DNA of 64,000 bases from Emydura subglobosa (lineage: Eukaryota > Chordata > Testudines > Chelidae). The notes under the pieces were generated by a model. It made no database searches. It had not been told where the DNA came from and saw nothing but the letters and a program-made list of their open reading frames with translations. Location: assembly GCA_007922225.1 (NCBI GenBank), contig ML679941.1, positions 61,785,079 through 61,849,078 of the forward strand. Reading direction: 5' to 3'. The translations under genes were made by a program, and so were the position numbers. Of the stretch, positions 32,122-46,114 are shown piece by piece. Numbering within the stretch: position 1 is the stretch's first letter; each line of letters begins with the position of its first letter.

Positions 32122-35100
32122 GACTGGCCTATTGAAGACATGATGAAGCTTTGGAAGGACACCTAGGAAGTGTTAGGCAGTCAGCACTCTGTTTCAAGAG
32201 GGACACTACCAGAAGTATTCTGTAATAGCCTGTGTGCAGCAGTGTGTTTACTGCTTGAGTCCTAGAAGTAGCAGTTTAAATAGAGACTTTGCTCAGTTAA
32301 TCTCTTTAAAAGGCTGGTGTTTCTTCCAGTGGTGAAATGTTAGGGATGTAGGTTCCACCCCATTTATAGCAATAACAGCACATTCAGAGGACTTCAGATC
32401 ACTTCAGTCTGAAAATGAAGGCAAAAAAAGGCAAGACACACAAATATGATTTCTGAGGGGAGAAAAAAAGATGTATTTATAGAACTGCAAGTTAAACTAG
32501 GACAAATTATAAAGAAATTAAGAGAGCAAACTATTTAAAACTCTTCTGTAAATACAAGAGTACTTGAGGACTGGTAATGGATGGTCACTTATTTCTATAG
32601 TATCCAAAGCATGTTAGGTGCTTTATAAACAGAAACATAAGATCCTTGCTCCATGGAGTTCACAAACTAAATAGAAACATAGAAATGAAGGCTGTGGGGT
32701 AGAATGCAACAAAAGCAAAGTGATTCAGCAGTGATGTTTAGCACCTGTCTTGTTGCTGGCAGGACTTGATTTAGGTTTTATTAGACTTTGACTTTTAATG
32801 TTTTAGTGAGGGGAAGTCCAGGGAGTTTTTGGACTTTTGAAAAAAGTGTATTTTAATGAGGGGGGAGGAGAGAGACATGGTAGACAGTGTTGGGGAAAGT
32901 TTCAGATGCAGAGAGCAGCAGGGAAATGAGTGGAAGGAGGACAGAAATGAGGCAGTTAGTTGTGGAGTTTTCACTCATTCCTTCGTGCCACAGCAATAGA
33001 TGATGGCAGACCAGTAGGCAGGAGCTGAGCTGTACAGCAGTATTTCTACAGACATTTCACTCTAGTGTCCATCTACACCCAAGACACACTTTGAGTTGAA
33101 TCCACAGTTTAAACTCTGACAGCGTCTTTTTTAATAGATTTGGCAGTTCTCAAGACCAACACTATTTGTGTAATACACAATGCAGTTTTTCCCTCTCTGG
33201 ATTGAGGTGAATGAAAACCATATCTTTCAGAAAGAGAACAGTTAGGTCCTCAAGACTAATACAATGTATATATGTCACTGCTTATATGCAAATCATCTTA
33301 TAAAGCTACACTAAAATAAATATTAAAACACAACAGCAAAAATAGAATGTATATTTTACATTAACTGGTTATCTAGGAAATTCTTGTTTGCATTATTGAA
33401 ATATTGGTCCCAAATAAAATTAAATTGCTTAGAACAGGGATTCATAATATGGACTTGTCTGCTTGTTTGCAATTAAATAACATCCCTGTCAGGCAATTAC
33501 AGCAATTGCTTACATCAAAGAAGAGTATTCATGTATTTTTAGCTGACTAGTATAAGTGTTTTTTCCTTTTTGGAAAAAAGTTAATGGCAACATCTCCTCC
33601 TCTTGCTCTTCATTTTATCTCCTTGTAACTTGTTCTGCTCCCCCCCCCCAATTCTTCTCTGCCATCTGTTCTTTAACCTCTCCCCTTTCATATGCTTCCG
33701 TGCTGCTTAGTTCCCTACTTTCTTGCTCCCATATATATGCTATTCAGCTATATAGTCCTCTCTCCCCTAGACATACTGCCCTGCTGACTCCTTGCCATCT
33801 GTTACAGACTTTCCACTTTTATTGGTGACTGGCAGCTTGAGTCTTACTGGTGTTGCCAGTCCCTGAGTAGACTCTTGCTCCTTTCCTCCTGCTACCATGT
33901 AGCAACAGGCTCCTAGTCAAGGCAACTAAGCTGCTCCCCCACCTCTTCCCCCATTACTGCTTTTTAGGCCTCCTGTCACCTCTTCATAATGAAGAGCCCT
34001 GCACATCTTTAGGAGCAATTGGAAACAAGGACAGGACGTGCCATGTGACCAGCTAGCTCTCTGTGGAAAACCAGCAAATGCTCCAAGGATTGCCACCAAT
34101 GGTCCACGGACCGCAGTTTGGGCGCTGCTGAGTTAAAAGACAAAATTTACAGTCTTATCTAGTCTTAAAGTTCTTTGTCCTGTTTGGGAATATTTTTTAT
34201 GTTACAGGTTGCCTGAATGTCTTTGTGCCACACCTCTCTTCCCCAGGAATGTTTTAATTTCTACTCTGAAGTAAGAGAAACAGGAATAGGTTGTTGATTA
34301 TTTCTACACTTACACAAGAGTGCCAGTAAATGAGAATATACAAAAGTAACCGCATCAGTCAAACAAATGAGTCAAGAAAAAGAAGTCCTTTACCAAAGTC
34401 ACCGAATCAATGATCATAAAATGTTCTCTCTCCCAATTTTAGATATTTATGTAGATATTTTAGATCATATGGAAAAAATTAAGGACTCCATGTCAAAACC
34501 AAATAAAAGACTAACCTAGAAAGTCAGCAAGTCAGGTATAGGAAGCTATTTTTATTTAAGGAAAAAGGAAGGTCGCAAACCTACATGATGCCAAACACAA
34601 CTGAGGGTGTGTATGTAGTCTGAGGCTGGGTGCATCCAGAGTTCTGTAGATTTCTCCATCCCTACTCTCCTTGCTGTTCCTTCACCCCATTTTTGGATTA
34701 ATCTAGCATGGCACTTCCACTCTGGTAGTTAGGAAATACCGTACTAGGTCAATGCGAGTGAACAGACATGACACAGATGGGCTACCTGTCGTGTCCCCCA
34801 CTACCACCCCACATAGAATTTTACATATTCTTGTTTTTCTTGTGTACTGATTTTAGATGATCTCATGAGGTAAATAGGCTCAGGAGGTTAAGTACTGAAT
34901 AATGTAAGTAAGGTGGAAAATATAAGTTATAACTAAGATTCTTTAACACATCAATTGGAACAACTATGGCCATAAACCAATCGTATGGAGAATTGTAAGT
35001 CACATGGTTCTGGCTCTTCCTCCTCCTCTTTTCCAGCTGCCAAATAGTGTTAAAGTACATACATTAATTTTCAAATTACTTACTCATTGGGATAGTTGCT

Positions 35101-38100
35101 GTAGGGATGTTTTGTGGTCGAGAACTGGGATGGGAGATATTTTGCATGACTGAGCATAGCAGAGGGAATATAGTGGCAGTGTCTCAAATGGTGGTTTCCA
35201 ATGTGGAAAACTTTAAGAACCTCTGCTGCTAACAAATCCATGGTGTTGAAGAACCCAAACTCGGGGGTCCTTACTGATATGTCCGTTGCCTTGGCGGGGG
35301 TCCAGAATTAGCCAACTCTCCTTATCTAAGTTACAAGGTCTTTCTCTGCATTCCTTCTCTACTAGTGTCTAGACCTCTAAACTATATTATTACAACAAAA
35401 CATTCTAAAATTAAACAACTGCTAACAAAACATTTTCTATCAGACTTTTTACAGTGAATTCTAAAATCAGTTCTCAGCAAAAACAAAGACCCCATCTTGT
35501 TTTCCCTTCACAATGGCCATCTAAACTTCATGATTGTCACTAGCCTCTTGCAACTCCATGGTGTCAGTGGGCTTAGAACTTGGATGCTCTTTTCCCACAA
35601 CCACAATTCCCTATCACATGAGTAAATGGATGACTAGTATTAGGATTGCAGAGTATACGATTCATGGTCAAATAATTCTGGATAGAGCCAGAATTAGTCT
35701 GAGATTTTGTCTGTCTGTCTGTATACACATAATACACATACAGATGTACCTGTGTTGGATAAGATCAAAATCACTATCAATTTTGCAGTCTAAAGCACAC
35801 TGACAAAAGACCTCTTTTAAAATGGACAAAACAAACACACGCCTGTGAGCACAGTAAAGTGAAAACAGCTGAAAAATGAAATCTCTGCAGGGAGACATTT
35901 GGGAGGGATTGTGAGTTTACAAGAAATACAAAAAATAAAATCTGTGTTACAGAAGTTGTTTCCTGTAGCTACTGAACTTTGACAACTTACAGAAAAGCTG
36001 CATTTTTTATTAGCTGGCACTGTAATAATCAGTTATCTGTATGTGATCAGATAAACAGAATGTGGTCATTTAGGCTGCAAGAATTTTGAACATTTTGGTA
36101 TGGTAATCTTTCATTAGTCTATCAGTAGTTTTGTGTTTGCATCAGGAAATCTGTTAGCAGCTACCCTCAGAGACAAACATCTGCATCATTATCACAGCTG
36201 TCAGAACAATCCCCTACCATGCAGCAACACTGTCATTTTGCCTTATGCAGCACAGATGATAACTCATTAAAAACCCCAAACCTGAAAATGAACTAAACAT
36301 CATTTAACTTCCTAAGGAGATATGACAGTTTTAATTATAGAACCCATGAAAGGAATATATGAAAAGGTAAAAGCTAACGTTTGTAATTTAAGGCTATTTT
36401 ATTAAAACATTTCTTTCAGAGGGGAAAAAAAAAAAAAGAAACTGGGTCAGTTTTACCAAAGTGAAAAATGCTCTGAATCTTGATACATTATTAGACTATC
36501 CTTAGGTAGTGGAAAAAAAATCTGCTTTGTGGTTGAAAAATCCTCCAAAATAATTGAAGAAGTTTAACCAATGGAAGGGTAAAAGTTTTAATTTAGCATG
36601 CCACACTTTTTACAGGCCTTCAATCAGAGCCTAAAACTTCGTTTTGATCCAGAGGATCTTTTTAATCTTATTTTCTGTTTCCTTAAATACTTGAAGACCA
36701 CGCTGATGAGGTCATATACATACTAAGCTAGGTCTTTGAGTTACTAGATGACCTCTCCCATTAATTTTTATCAATACTATTGGTTGCTACATTTCAGCTT
36801 TCATTTCAATCACCCTTTAGCTGCTAGTATCTTTTTTCTATCTGCCTTCACATCTCTTCCTGTAATTACATCTGCTTTGTAAAACTGGCAGCTGTAACAA
36901 ACAGAACTGGTTGAACTAGCGTCTTTCTCTAGTTTTAGGACAAGGTTTGCTAAACACTGCTGCGCATGAGGAGGAAGAGGACAAGGAGCATCTTATGCCT
37001 TCCTCCTCCCTCTCCCCCCAGACTCTTGTGCAAGGGCTGAACGCAGTCTTGGTCTTTGAATTCTTGCCATTTGAGGACTGTGACTGTCCTGTGCTAAAAG
37101 TCACGGTGAATGACCTCAAGAGCGTAGGATGATGTGGGGCCATGGTCTCATTCCCTTCTGTGCTGGCCATGAGAGCACAACAGATGCATGTAGTGTGCAT
37201 GCTGTCATGTCTTCCATAGTGTGCACTCTGACATGTATTGGATGAGTCAGACAGAATGCTCCTGGTATTGCTACTAGAGCACGGTGTCTCTCTACGCTCT
37301 CCCTTCCCTCCTCCAATGGCAATTCTTACCAAAAAAGCCAGATTAGAGTCCTTAGTTAGTCAACTGAGGTTGGTTTACATTTTAATAAGATTAATAGACA
37401 TTAGACACTGAAAATATCTATTAGGTCATTTGGCTTATTTCCCTGTTCCTGAGACAGACTTCCAGAAAAGCGCTGAGCACTCCCCCACTCCATTTGAAAT
37501 CAGTGGGAGCTGTTGCTGTTCAGCACCTCTATAGATAAGGCTCAAGATGTCTCAAGTTTGGTCACCCAAAATCAGTGGGCTTTTTTGGAAATACTGATCT
37601 CAATGTACCTTTATCTGCTTTTACTGAAATGTGGTCAACCAGCTCCCAGTGCACCACTTGCAATCCACAGACCATATTTTAGTAACCATACCTCTTAACT
37701 CATTGCCCATTCTGGTTGACGGAGTATCCAAGGCTTCAATAAACACAGACTCCCTCCACTTTATCACCAAGTCTGTAAGGGCTGCAGTGCTTGCAGTATG
37801 CAGACAACAGCAGCTCTACACAGAACAGAAACAGCTTTCTCAATGCCTAGCAAAAATTGACGTCTGGCTAAAAGTGAGCCCATCATGCTACTATTTGCGT
37901 GTATTCCAGGTGTCTCTTCTATGTGGCTGGAAAAGGAGGGAGACTGTTTCAATTTTTAAACACTTGGGAGGCGAACAGACAACATGGTGTTCATAGAGGT
38001 AGACTTAGAATTAGACAAGCTTTTTCACCCTCCAGGGGAGTAACCCTGAAGTTGAGATTGAAAGACACTTCTCAAGAATTTCCTAAGACTTTGGTGGGTG

Positions 38101-39955
38101 CATGTAGGGAGCCCTGGGGGGCAGTAACAAGGCAGGAATGCAAGTCTGTAGTAATACTGCACTGGTCCACTCCACTGGACTGCCAGAATAAATATCTTTC
38201 TCATCAGTTCACCTGGCTGCGGATTTTTCTGATAATGAAGAAGCAGGCTTGAGATGAACTGCAGTAAAGGCTGTTGTTATCCTCCAGAGTTTTATGTAAT
38301 CAAATACGATACTGCGACACTAAACAAAAATGATAATGTGGGGAAAGTAAATAGATTGCTGATTTGCATATCCAGTGTTGTATTAGATAATCCTCTATGA
38401 ACATAAGTAACTGCAGCAAACTCTGTACAGAATTAACTAAATCAAATTAGGACAGTTTATTAGAACTCCTAACAATTATGCAGCAACAACTTAGCTAAAC
38501 ATGGACATGAGAGAAATACAGCATTATTTTACTGTTGGGTGTTGCAGGCTTTTTTGGAATATTGATTGTTTTTTTCTGGGGGCACAGCTAAGCAAGCCAA
38601 GCACAAATGTAAGTAGTTATATAGCCAGCAGCCATCCTCCACAATTGATCTTTAATCAGTACTTCTCATAGGCTTCAATCAGAATTCTCCATTGAAGCCA
38701 ATGGGGAGTACTCACTAAAGATCGATGGTACGATATGGCCCCAGATTCTGTAGTATTACATCTGTGATATCAATGTATTTAGCTCTAAGCTGCTTTTTTT
38801 AAGTGACAACAGCAGCTGTTTTAAATCTTCTCAAGTGAAGTCATGGGAATCTAGTAATTGCACAGAGGCTTAATAATGTCTCCACTTGAATAGTGCTTGG
38901 GCTGCCTGGTATATTCATATATAATTGCTATTAATATGGGCCATCTGCCTAATGACAAGGCAATCACTCCAAAAGTTCATTCGTGCAATCCAGTGCTTTC
39001 AGGCAAGAAAGTAAGGCTACATCACTTACGTTAGTAAAATTGTGATATGACAGTACTCTTTCCTTCACAGCAGTACATTATTTGTGATTTGGTGTAATTT
39101 CTGATTAAATTTCCTGGTAACTATAGGAAATGGAATGCATCTTAACAGGGTGAACTTATACAAGAAACCTGATCTCTGCTTATTTAGACTCCAAGTTATT
39201 CCAGTTTCTGTTTTCTAAATGCCTTATGCACTATAGCAGGCAGGAGGAAAGAGGCAAATTGTTTGGTGAGATCTGACCAGTTATTCCCTGCCCTATTTTC
39301 TAAATATGCCCCCAACAAATACTGAGAGAGAGTTCCTCGTCCCAGACCTAACCTTTTAACCAAAGGAGGGAGAATAAAACACACAGTGGAGCCTAGCAAC
39401 ACTAATCCTTAATCATTTAGAAGTCACTGCTGAACAAAATTAAATAATGCCCTCTCCCTGGAGGGATGAATACAATGTGTTGGTAGAATTATTACTATTT
39501 TATCACTTATTTCTGCATGGTATTTTATTGAAAATCTTTACACCAAATACCTCATGTCTACAAAGGGTCATGCAACCCACAGAACCGTATACATAAATAA
39601 GGTCAGACAACTCTAACTGAATTTCACCCTTTTTAACTCTTACCATTATGAGATTCAACTATAAAAAGCTACAAAAGATAAAAGGGGCAAAATTCTGCTC
39701 TTGCTAGAGGCTTGATCCTGTACCCACTGATGTCCAGGGGTGGTTGTCATGGACACCAGTGGAAGCAGAATTATACCCTTTTAAATTGGTGTAACCCCAC
39801 AGAAATCAGGAGGATTGTATTAATTTAACTGAGAATATGTGCAGGATCTGGCTCATTATTTAAAAACCAAATGTTGAAATTGCAGATTTAACATCCAATA
39901 AAAGTAATTTTAACACAAAGGTGCAAATGTAGCTCTAGTGTAAGCATGTAGAAAA
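32122..39955. other. LIN7A intron, mostly unannotated
   Basis: Contains an old LINE-like relic near 32600-32700 (TTAGGTGCTTTATAAACAGA), a pyrimidine-rich tract at about 33560-33960, and GC-richer pieces at 36930-37330 and 37630-38260 with unrecognised open frames. It also has scattered relics of the CAGTGGGAG/CAGCACC family (about 37465-37530). No exon was recognised. Confidence 0.4.
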
Positions 39956-39959
39956 ATCT

Positions 39960-40500
39960 CATTGAACTTGGCCCAAAGTCTAGTTTTAAACTGTTTCCAA
40001 GATCTGTTGTTTTGGTATGAAATCCTCATTACCAGTTTTAAACCATTACCTTTGCTCTCTTTTTACCTATTAAACATATTAACTGAAATTATGGTATGAC
40101 AACAGCACAACTTCACGAAGAGGTTTTCAACCACAGAGATTTCTTTAAAAAATGTAAAACCTTGTTTAAAGAAGATTTTGGTGAACTGAAGTCGAAAAAA
40201 AAAATTCACATCATACTTAATGTTTGTCTCACTCAAACCAAAGCACTTCATTTTGTTTCTTAAACATTTTATTTTTTTCATTAAATTGAAGTAAATTTCA
40301 AAAGAAAACATTATTTTGAATCAAAATTGAAATGTTTTGTTTAAAAATGTCAAAATAAAATTAGCTGGGGGTTTTTTTTAAGATTTTTTTTTTAATTGAA
40401 ACAATTTGGCAAATTTGCCACAACTTCACAACATGTTTCAGTTGACGCAAACCTGCATTTTGCCAGTGGGAAAGAAATTTCAACCAAAATATGTTGCCCT
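39960..40500. repeat. Degraded fold-back repeat, probable
   Basis: A/T-rich sequence with TGAATCAAAATTGAAATG, ATGTTTCAGTTGACGCAAAC and GAAATTTCAACCAAAATATG resembles the outer parts of the palindromic elements at 16.0 and 43.8 kb. Ends are not definable. Confidence 0.35.
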
Positions 40501-41695
40501 TCTCTAATAGCCAGGCTAGAAGTTCGTTTCATTTTACAATTCTACGTAATTTCCTTTCTTTATTTTGCCTTACCCCAATTATAATCAAAGCATAAATTCA
40601 CACTGTCTTATATTTTTGTACCTGAGTTCATCTTTTCTGCAGATGAACTATGTCATTCAGCCTTGCAGTCTAACACCTCACCTATACTTGTTCCCCAGAG
40701 CATAATGCCAGTTTTGATTTAAAGTAATATAGGAAAGGTGCATGCCTTAAGCATTGGATTGTTGTAGGATGGGCAGGACTAGAGAAGAATCTAGCTTTTG
40801 CCAGGCAACAAGGTAGTAGCCCTATACCTTTCCTTGCAACTAGAGAAACTTGAACTGTGTTAACCAAGTACATTTAAAACAGGACTTTTAATATGGCTAG
40901 GACAAAATCGGTTTGCCTGGCCATTATAAAAATTTATGGTTTTAGACTTCATGGTAGGCCTAAGGGAGCTTAGCTGTGGAAACCATGGACCATACCAATG
41001 GATTGAAAATCGGCTCTTCCAGTTTGAAAAGAAATTATAACATAATTATATATTTCAAATAGCCATTTTTTATTTCCAGAGCCAATAAAAATGTCTTTCC
41101 AATTTGAGACAAATATCTCCAAGTGGTACTAATATGCAACTAAATGAGCACCCCAGTTAATTATTTTCTGTTAGCACTTTTTATGTTAATTACCAATTCT
41201 TAACATGGTATCTTACAAGAAATATAAAACCCTATGAGTTAAATCAAATTCACAATTATTAACTACAAGCAGGGTCACTTAAAAGAAAATTATCATTATC
41301 CTTATGAGAGTAATTTTTTTTGCCAGTTTGGGGGTTCCATTAATACAGCATGTTACAGCCATTTTAATAGTTTGTTACCTATTGGATTTCGTATTGTTAT
41401 ATCATCATTTAACCTAACATTTAATGCCATAAAAGGTAATTCTATTATATATTAACCTGCTGCATGTATAGTTAATTATGGATAGGATAAGCCATATTTC
41501 ATCAATCATGCATTTATACATTTTACAAATTGGATTTATCACACATTTTTGACCACCTAACCTGCATTCCTCCCACTAATCAATTTCCCTGGCACGTTGT
41601 AACATCCCAACCTCTTGAGCAGTTTCAAGTGACCACTGTTTTTCAGGATCTGCTTTCCAGAGAAATGTCATCTTCTCCAACCCCACCCCCAAAGT
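40501..41695. other. LIN7A intron, no feature recognised
   Basis: AT-rich intronic DNA without recognisable repeats or exons, immediately upstream (plus sense) of the Tx1-like fragment. Confidence 0.4.
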
Positions 41696-41699
41696 AGAA

Positions 41700-43040
41700 C
41701 TTTCTTCACTAAACAACACTGGTCTGAGATGCATGATGGAGATTTTCTGGCTGGGGCTGCACTGGGTCTCTGCAGGTCTCCTGAGCCTCCCCCTGGGAGA
41801 GGGCAGACAGTGCCTGGTATGCATCTGCAGCCAGGTCCACACCTTCTGCCTTCAGGCCCTGCAGACTCCTTTATAGTGCAGGTAGCCCGGCATGGAGTGT
41901 GCTGGCACATGCCTCCCTCAACTGCTGCTGAGGGCTCTTATCTCCACCCAAGGGTCTCTCCAGAGATCTCTTTGAGCTACCGATCTTTTACCAGAACCTC
42001 CTCAGCACCTGGAAGCTAGCTTCAGTGACCAGATCTGTAGTGGCCAGCAAAGGGAAGGATCTCCTCACAGAATCTCTGCTATACAACCCCCATCTAGGAG
42101 CACAGTGGTGGAGTCCCCCTTGGTGCGCCAGACGTTGATCCTGGCTGGCACCATCAGAATCTGAAACCTCCTGGCCTATGACCAGAGGGACAGTGGACCC
42201 CACGGTGCTCGGCCAGTTCATGGGGCTGCCCAACCTGCATGACCCCATTGTATGTGCCAGGAGTTGAGGGCAGCCTTGCCTCCCTCTTCTCTCACTTTTT
42301 CTTTAGAGGGTCCTATGGGTGAGTACTCCCCACCCATTCCTCCTGTCTGGTCCTTTCAGGACTTGTCATTGGTCCCCAGCCCTGCGAGCCTCCCAGGCTA
42401 CTCCAAACATGCAACCTAAGTCGGCTGAATGACATACAGCTGGTCTGTCTCTGAACTGCACCCAGAATACATCTGTAGGTGCTCATGCGTCATACCATCC
42501 ACTCCTTCACCCTCAAGTCCTGCCCCAAAACCACATGGTGGGACCTGCTGCCATCTGAAAAGGGTGAGGTACCCCGCTGGGCTAGCCTATACTCAACTCT
42601 GATTCCATGGCCCTGCGAGGATATCAGTGGGCAGCTGTCCATAGAGCCATGAGCACAGACATGTACCTGGCATGGTTTACGAACTCCCCCAATACCTTTC
42701 TTCTTTTCTGAGGTGAGAGGGAGCCCCTGGTGCACATCAATGTAGGGTGCGTCAGGTTTCAGCCTCTCTTCTGGATCTGAGATTCTGGCTGCACTTTTTC
42801 CTGCTCATCCTCATTTATGTATACGCCATCTGTAACCCCCCAAAGCATAAGATCTCCCCCTAGTGCTGGCCAAGACGACCATCCGTCACACCAGAAGGAG
42901 GAAGCTGGATGAGGCAGGTGGGTGCTCTGCTACTATAGGGCCTATTTCTGGTCCCTTGTGAAGTCACATGTCTGAGCAAAGTTCCTCTTGGTGGTGTCCA
43001 CTGACTCCTTAGATGCCTTTGAGGAGCAGTGGGCATTGTC
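41700..43040 (+). pseudogene. Tx1-like LINE ORF2 C-terminal fragment, decayed
   Basis: The plus strand, read across several frames, shows blocks I recall from turtle and frog Tx1-type LINE ORF2 proteins: LSLPLGEGRQCLVCICSQVH, LLSTWKLASVTRS, DLLTESLLYNP, then QTLILAGTIRI and NLLAYDQ, MGLPNL-like text, and near the end TDMYLAWF and LRFWLHF followed by LILIYVYAIC. The frame changes at least four times and has stops, so it is long dead. It explains the raised GC content here and the many short open frames on both strands. No 5' part, poly-A tail or target duplication was found. Confidence 0.72.
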
Positions 43041-45510
43041 TGAGATTCTCTGCTCAATCTCCTCTTCCAGTTCTCTGTTTCCTTTTGACCTTCATTTGCA
43101 TCTCTTTTTTTTCCATTTGTTGTCCCCAGTATTTATTTGAGGCTTGGGTTCAATGGCCCCTTCCCCTCAACTTTGGCAGGCTTAGGCCCCCTGTGTCCCG
43201 ATAACCACAACAGGTACACACTGTCTAATTTTGGCAACAAATGAGGCAGGGGTCTTATGGACAACAGTCTCCTTCACTACACATCTCTGATTCATCCGCA
43301 AAGCAGGTCCAGCCTGTGCACTGAATAAGTCAGGGCTCCTATTAAAAATGTGATTGTGTAAAGACTGTATCATAATGCAAATGCACATGGCGGCCATAAT
43401 AAGGTTGCACAGGGAACCTTAACTCCGGCAATTCCCAACTTTCTTAGTACTTGGATTTGTTGCATCCACCATACTGCTTTGATGTTGAGTAATGGGGAAC
43501 ATTGAGAGTACAAGAGAGATTGACTCCAGCTCTGTGCCTGGGGCCACAGCAGCCCCCAACAACTGGGAGGAGCAACTGTCCTGTCTTGCCTCTGCAGTCC
43601 CAACCTTGAGCGTGCTCAGTGCAGATGAAATGTTTAGGGAATTTAGTTGTCAAACTCTAACAAATCTCTGCTGCACATTGTGTGAACTGAGATTTTTCAA
43701 GGGCCAAATTTGGGCTCTTTTTTTTTTTTTTTTTCTCCCATGGAAACAGGAAAAGGCACATCCCTGATAAAAAGCCAACTCCCCCTGCTAAATTTCAAGC
43801 TCTTACTCCAATACATGAAGATGCTAGAGTTTCTCAACAAATTAGTTGCAAGAACTTTTTGACATGAACAAAACAACATATTTTCCCCTAATATTATTCT
43901 TAGAAATGGTGGAAACATTTTTGCTGAAACTTTCCAAAAACCTTCAGCCTGACACCACCCCTCAGAATGGAAAATTTTAGCCCTAATAGTTAATTTGGCA
44001 AAGTTAAGCAACTGAAAACTGGGTCTTATAATAGGATGTGTCAGTCAACCTGATATATTGGGGGAGCTAAAACTTCCACCTATAACAGATTCATAGATTA
44101 GTGTCAATTTAAAATATTTGAAAGTTTTCACTAGGAATTCAGGACTGACATGAATCAAAAGCTTTTTTAATTGAATTTTCTTTTTTTAACAGTGATATTT
44201 AAAGGAGAGAGAAAAACAAATGTAATTTTATGACAGTTGGCACAACTGGCCTAACCATTTGGAGTCAGTCATCTGTTGTGCAAATAAATAATTATAAACA
44301 TCTTAAAATGAATGTTATTTACTTACTAGCTTAAAATAGTAAAAGAAAAATCAGTTTGATACAGGATGTTTTAACCCAATAATCCATAAAAGCACCTTCT
44401 ATGCCTTTATAGATGATCGTGTCAAGTACTACTTAGATATTTTTAGTTCACTGAACTGATAGCGCATTACAGTCAAGGCCATTTCCCAGCTTTCTATGCT
44501 CCGTACCTGTTTTCAAAAGCTATGTGTTTGCTCCTGTCAAGAATATTTTCTGCTGATGAATATAAATGTGCTAGGATTTCATAGGTGGTACTGTGGAGAT
44601 AACAAACTCCCTTTCACAACTTAAGTGCCAAGCTGTGCTATACAAAGAAAAATAAACCTTCAGTGCTTCCTGCTGTCAATTAAGGGAGCATTTAGCTAGT
44701 TAAATGAAAAGACTAGCCAGGATATCAGCATCTTAGAATAGAGGGTACCATTATTTACAGTCTTGGAACAGTATTGCCCTAAAACGTCTTTAAAACTGTG
44801 GGCTATTTAAGTCGAAACCTCTCTTTCTCACAATGCAGAATATATTCGGTAAAATAAGGATGTGTTGCACATTGCTGATTAAACTAATGTACCTGCCCTT
44901 TTCTCTTCCAGCCATTCATGGAAAAAAAAATCACAATCAATGCATTTCTGCTGCCTCAATACCCAAAAATTCAATTTTGCTACCATTGAAGTAAACGATA
45001 GAGCTCCCATTGATTTCACTGGATAATTAGTGCTAGGCAATAAATAGATAAGCACAAAGGAGAACCGAGATGGTTGCAAGTTGCAAACTGTTGTCTCCAT
45101 AAGAATTTTTCCAATCACTTAAGTCTGGCATACAAATGATGCTTAGTTTAGTAAGGAAATCCGAAACATTTAGGATTCCTGTGAAAACTGATTAGATTCA
45201 TTTGTATCTTCTGTCCAAGAAATTGCAAAGTGAAAGATGAAGCATTATCATTTACATATATAAAATTTGGTTCACATTCCCTATGGTATGCTTACAAAAG
45301 AGGGTTCCAAAAAGATACAGATCCTGTAAAACAAAAATTCTGAAGCAGCCTTAACTATAGTGTCACAATTGTGAGCCCAGAACATATTTCACTGCTTTAG
45401 GGACATCCTAGGTGGATCTGTGTGGATATGTTGGAGGGCAAGGAGAGAAGAAGGCAAAATGAATTGCTTTTTTCCTCTTTGTACCTGTATGGGAGGCAGT
45501 CGTAATTTAT
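43041..45510. other. LIN7A intron: probable fold-back repeat and AT-rich DNA
   Basis: A T-run lies at 43718-43734. At about 43770-43990 sequence such as GGTGGAAACATTTTTGCTGA and AACTTTCCAAAAACCTTCAG looks like the fold-back family. The rest is AT-rich with no recognisable feature. Confidence 0.4.
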
Positions 45511-45519
45511 CTATGGCCT

Positions 45520-45785
45520 AGCCTACACTTACCCAGAAATTCTACGGCAGTTGACGGGAGTTACACAAGCGACGCAGAGTAGCTTGCATAACTCCCGTCG
45601 ACTTCATAACTTCCCTTTAGCGTGCCATCTCCACTGTGCTGCGCCAACAGGAAATGTGTTCCCGTTGATGAAGCGCTACACCTTTTAAGGAGTTGGTTTA
45701 ATTGAATCGACTTCTGGATCGATTGAGTGGGTCTTCATTTCTGCTCGATCGATCTGACAGCAGTGAATTTGACTGCTGCAGAGTG
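45520..45785. mobile_element. hAT-type miniature element relic with internal hairpin
   Basis: GTTGACGGGAGTTACACAAGC-type text (45550-45570) pairs with the inverse at 45582-45602 (17 of 21 bases). CpG-rich blocks such as GCGACGCAGAG and GATCGATTGAG, and the start CTAGCCTACACTTACC, resemble the TCTACACT-ended elements seen at 641-887. A G13 run follows at 45793-45805. No target duplication identified. Confidence 0.5.
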
Positions 45786-46114
45786 TAAGGGCGGGGGGGG
45801 GGGGGCACGGCGGGGCTCTTAACACAGATGGCAGGGTAATGATCCCAGTCCTCAACACTGGCAAGTGGCTACAACTTTTAAACATATACAGCATGACCTC
45901 ACTGCTTTCTACAGCCCTGATCCAATGCCCATTGAAGTCACCTGAAGGGGTCTCATTAACTTCAGTGGATTTTGGATTAGCCCCACATTGCCTCAGTAAG
46001 CATCTTGACTTCTAATCAGACATACTTTGCTGAGGTGCACAAGGTGCTCCTGCTCCCTCAACACTTATAAGAATAGGGCTACGCTAAGAAATGACTAAAA
46101 TCTCATTTCCATAC

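Noticed and set aside
36916..37332. 138-codon minus-strand frame with Ser-rich sequence
   Set aside because: Composition-driven, overlaps other frames on both strands, shows no recognisable motif, and its Ser run comes from a simple GAGGAG/CTCCTC tract.
37631..37996. 121-codon plus-strand frame
   Set aside because: No recognisable domain and no evidence of splice sites; adjacent open frames on the other strand look equally good.
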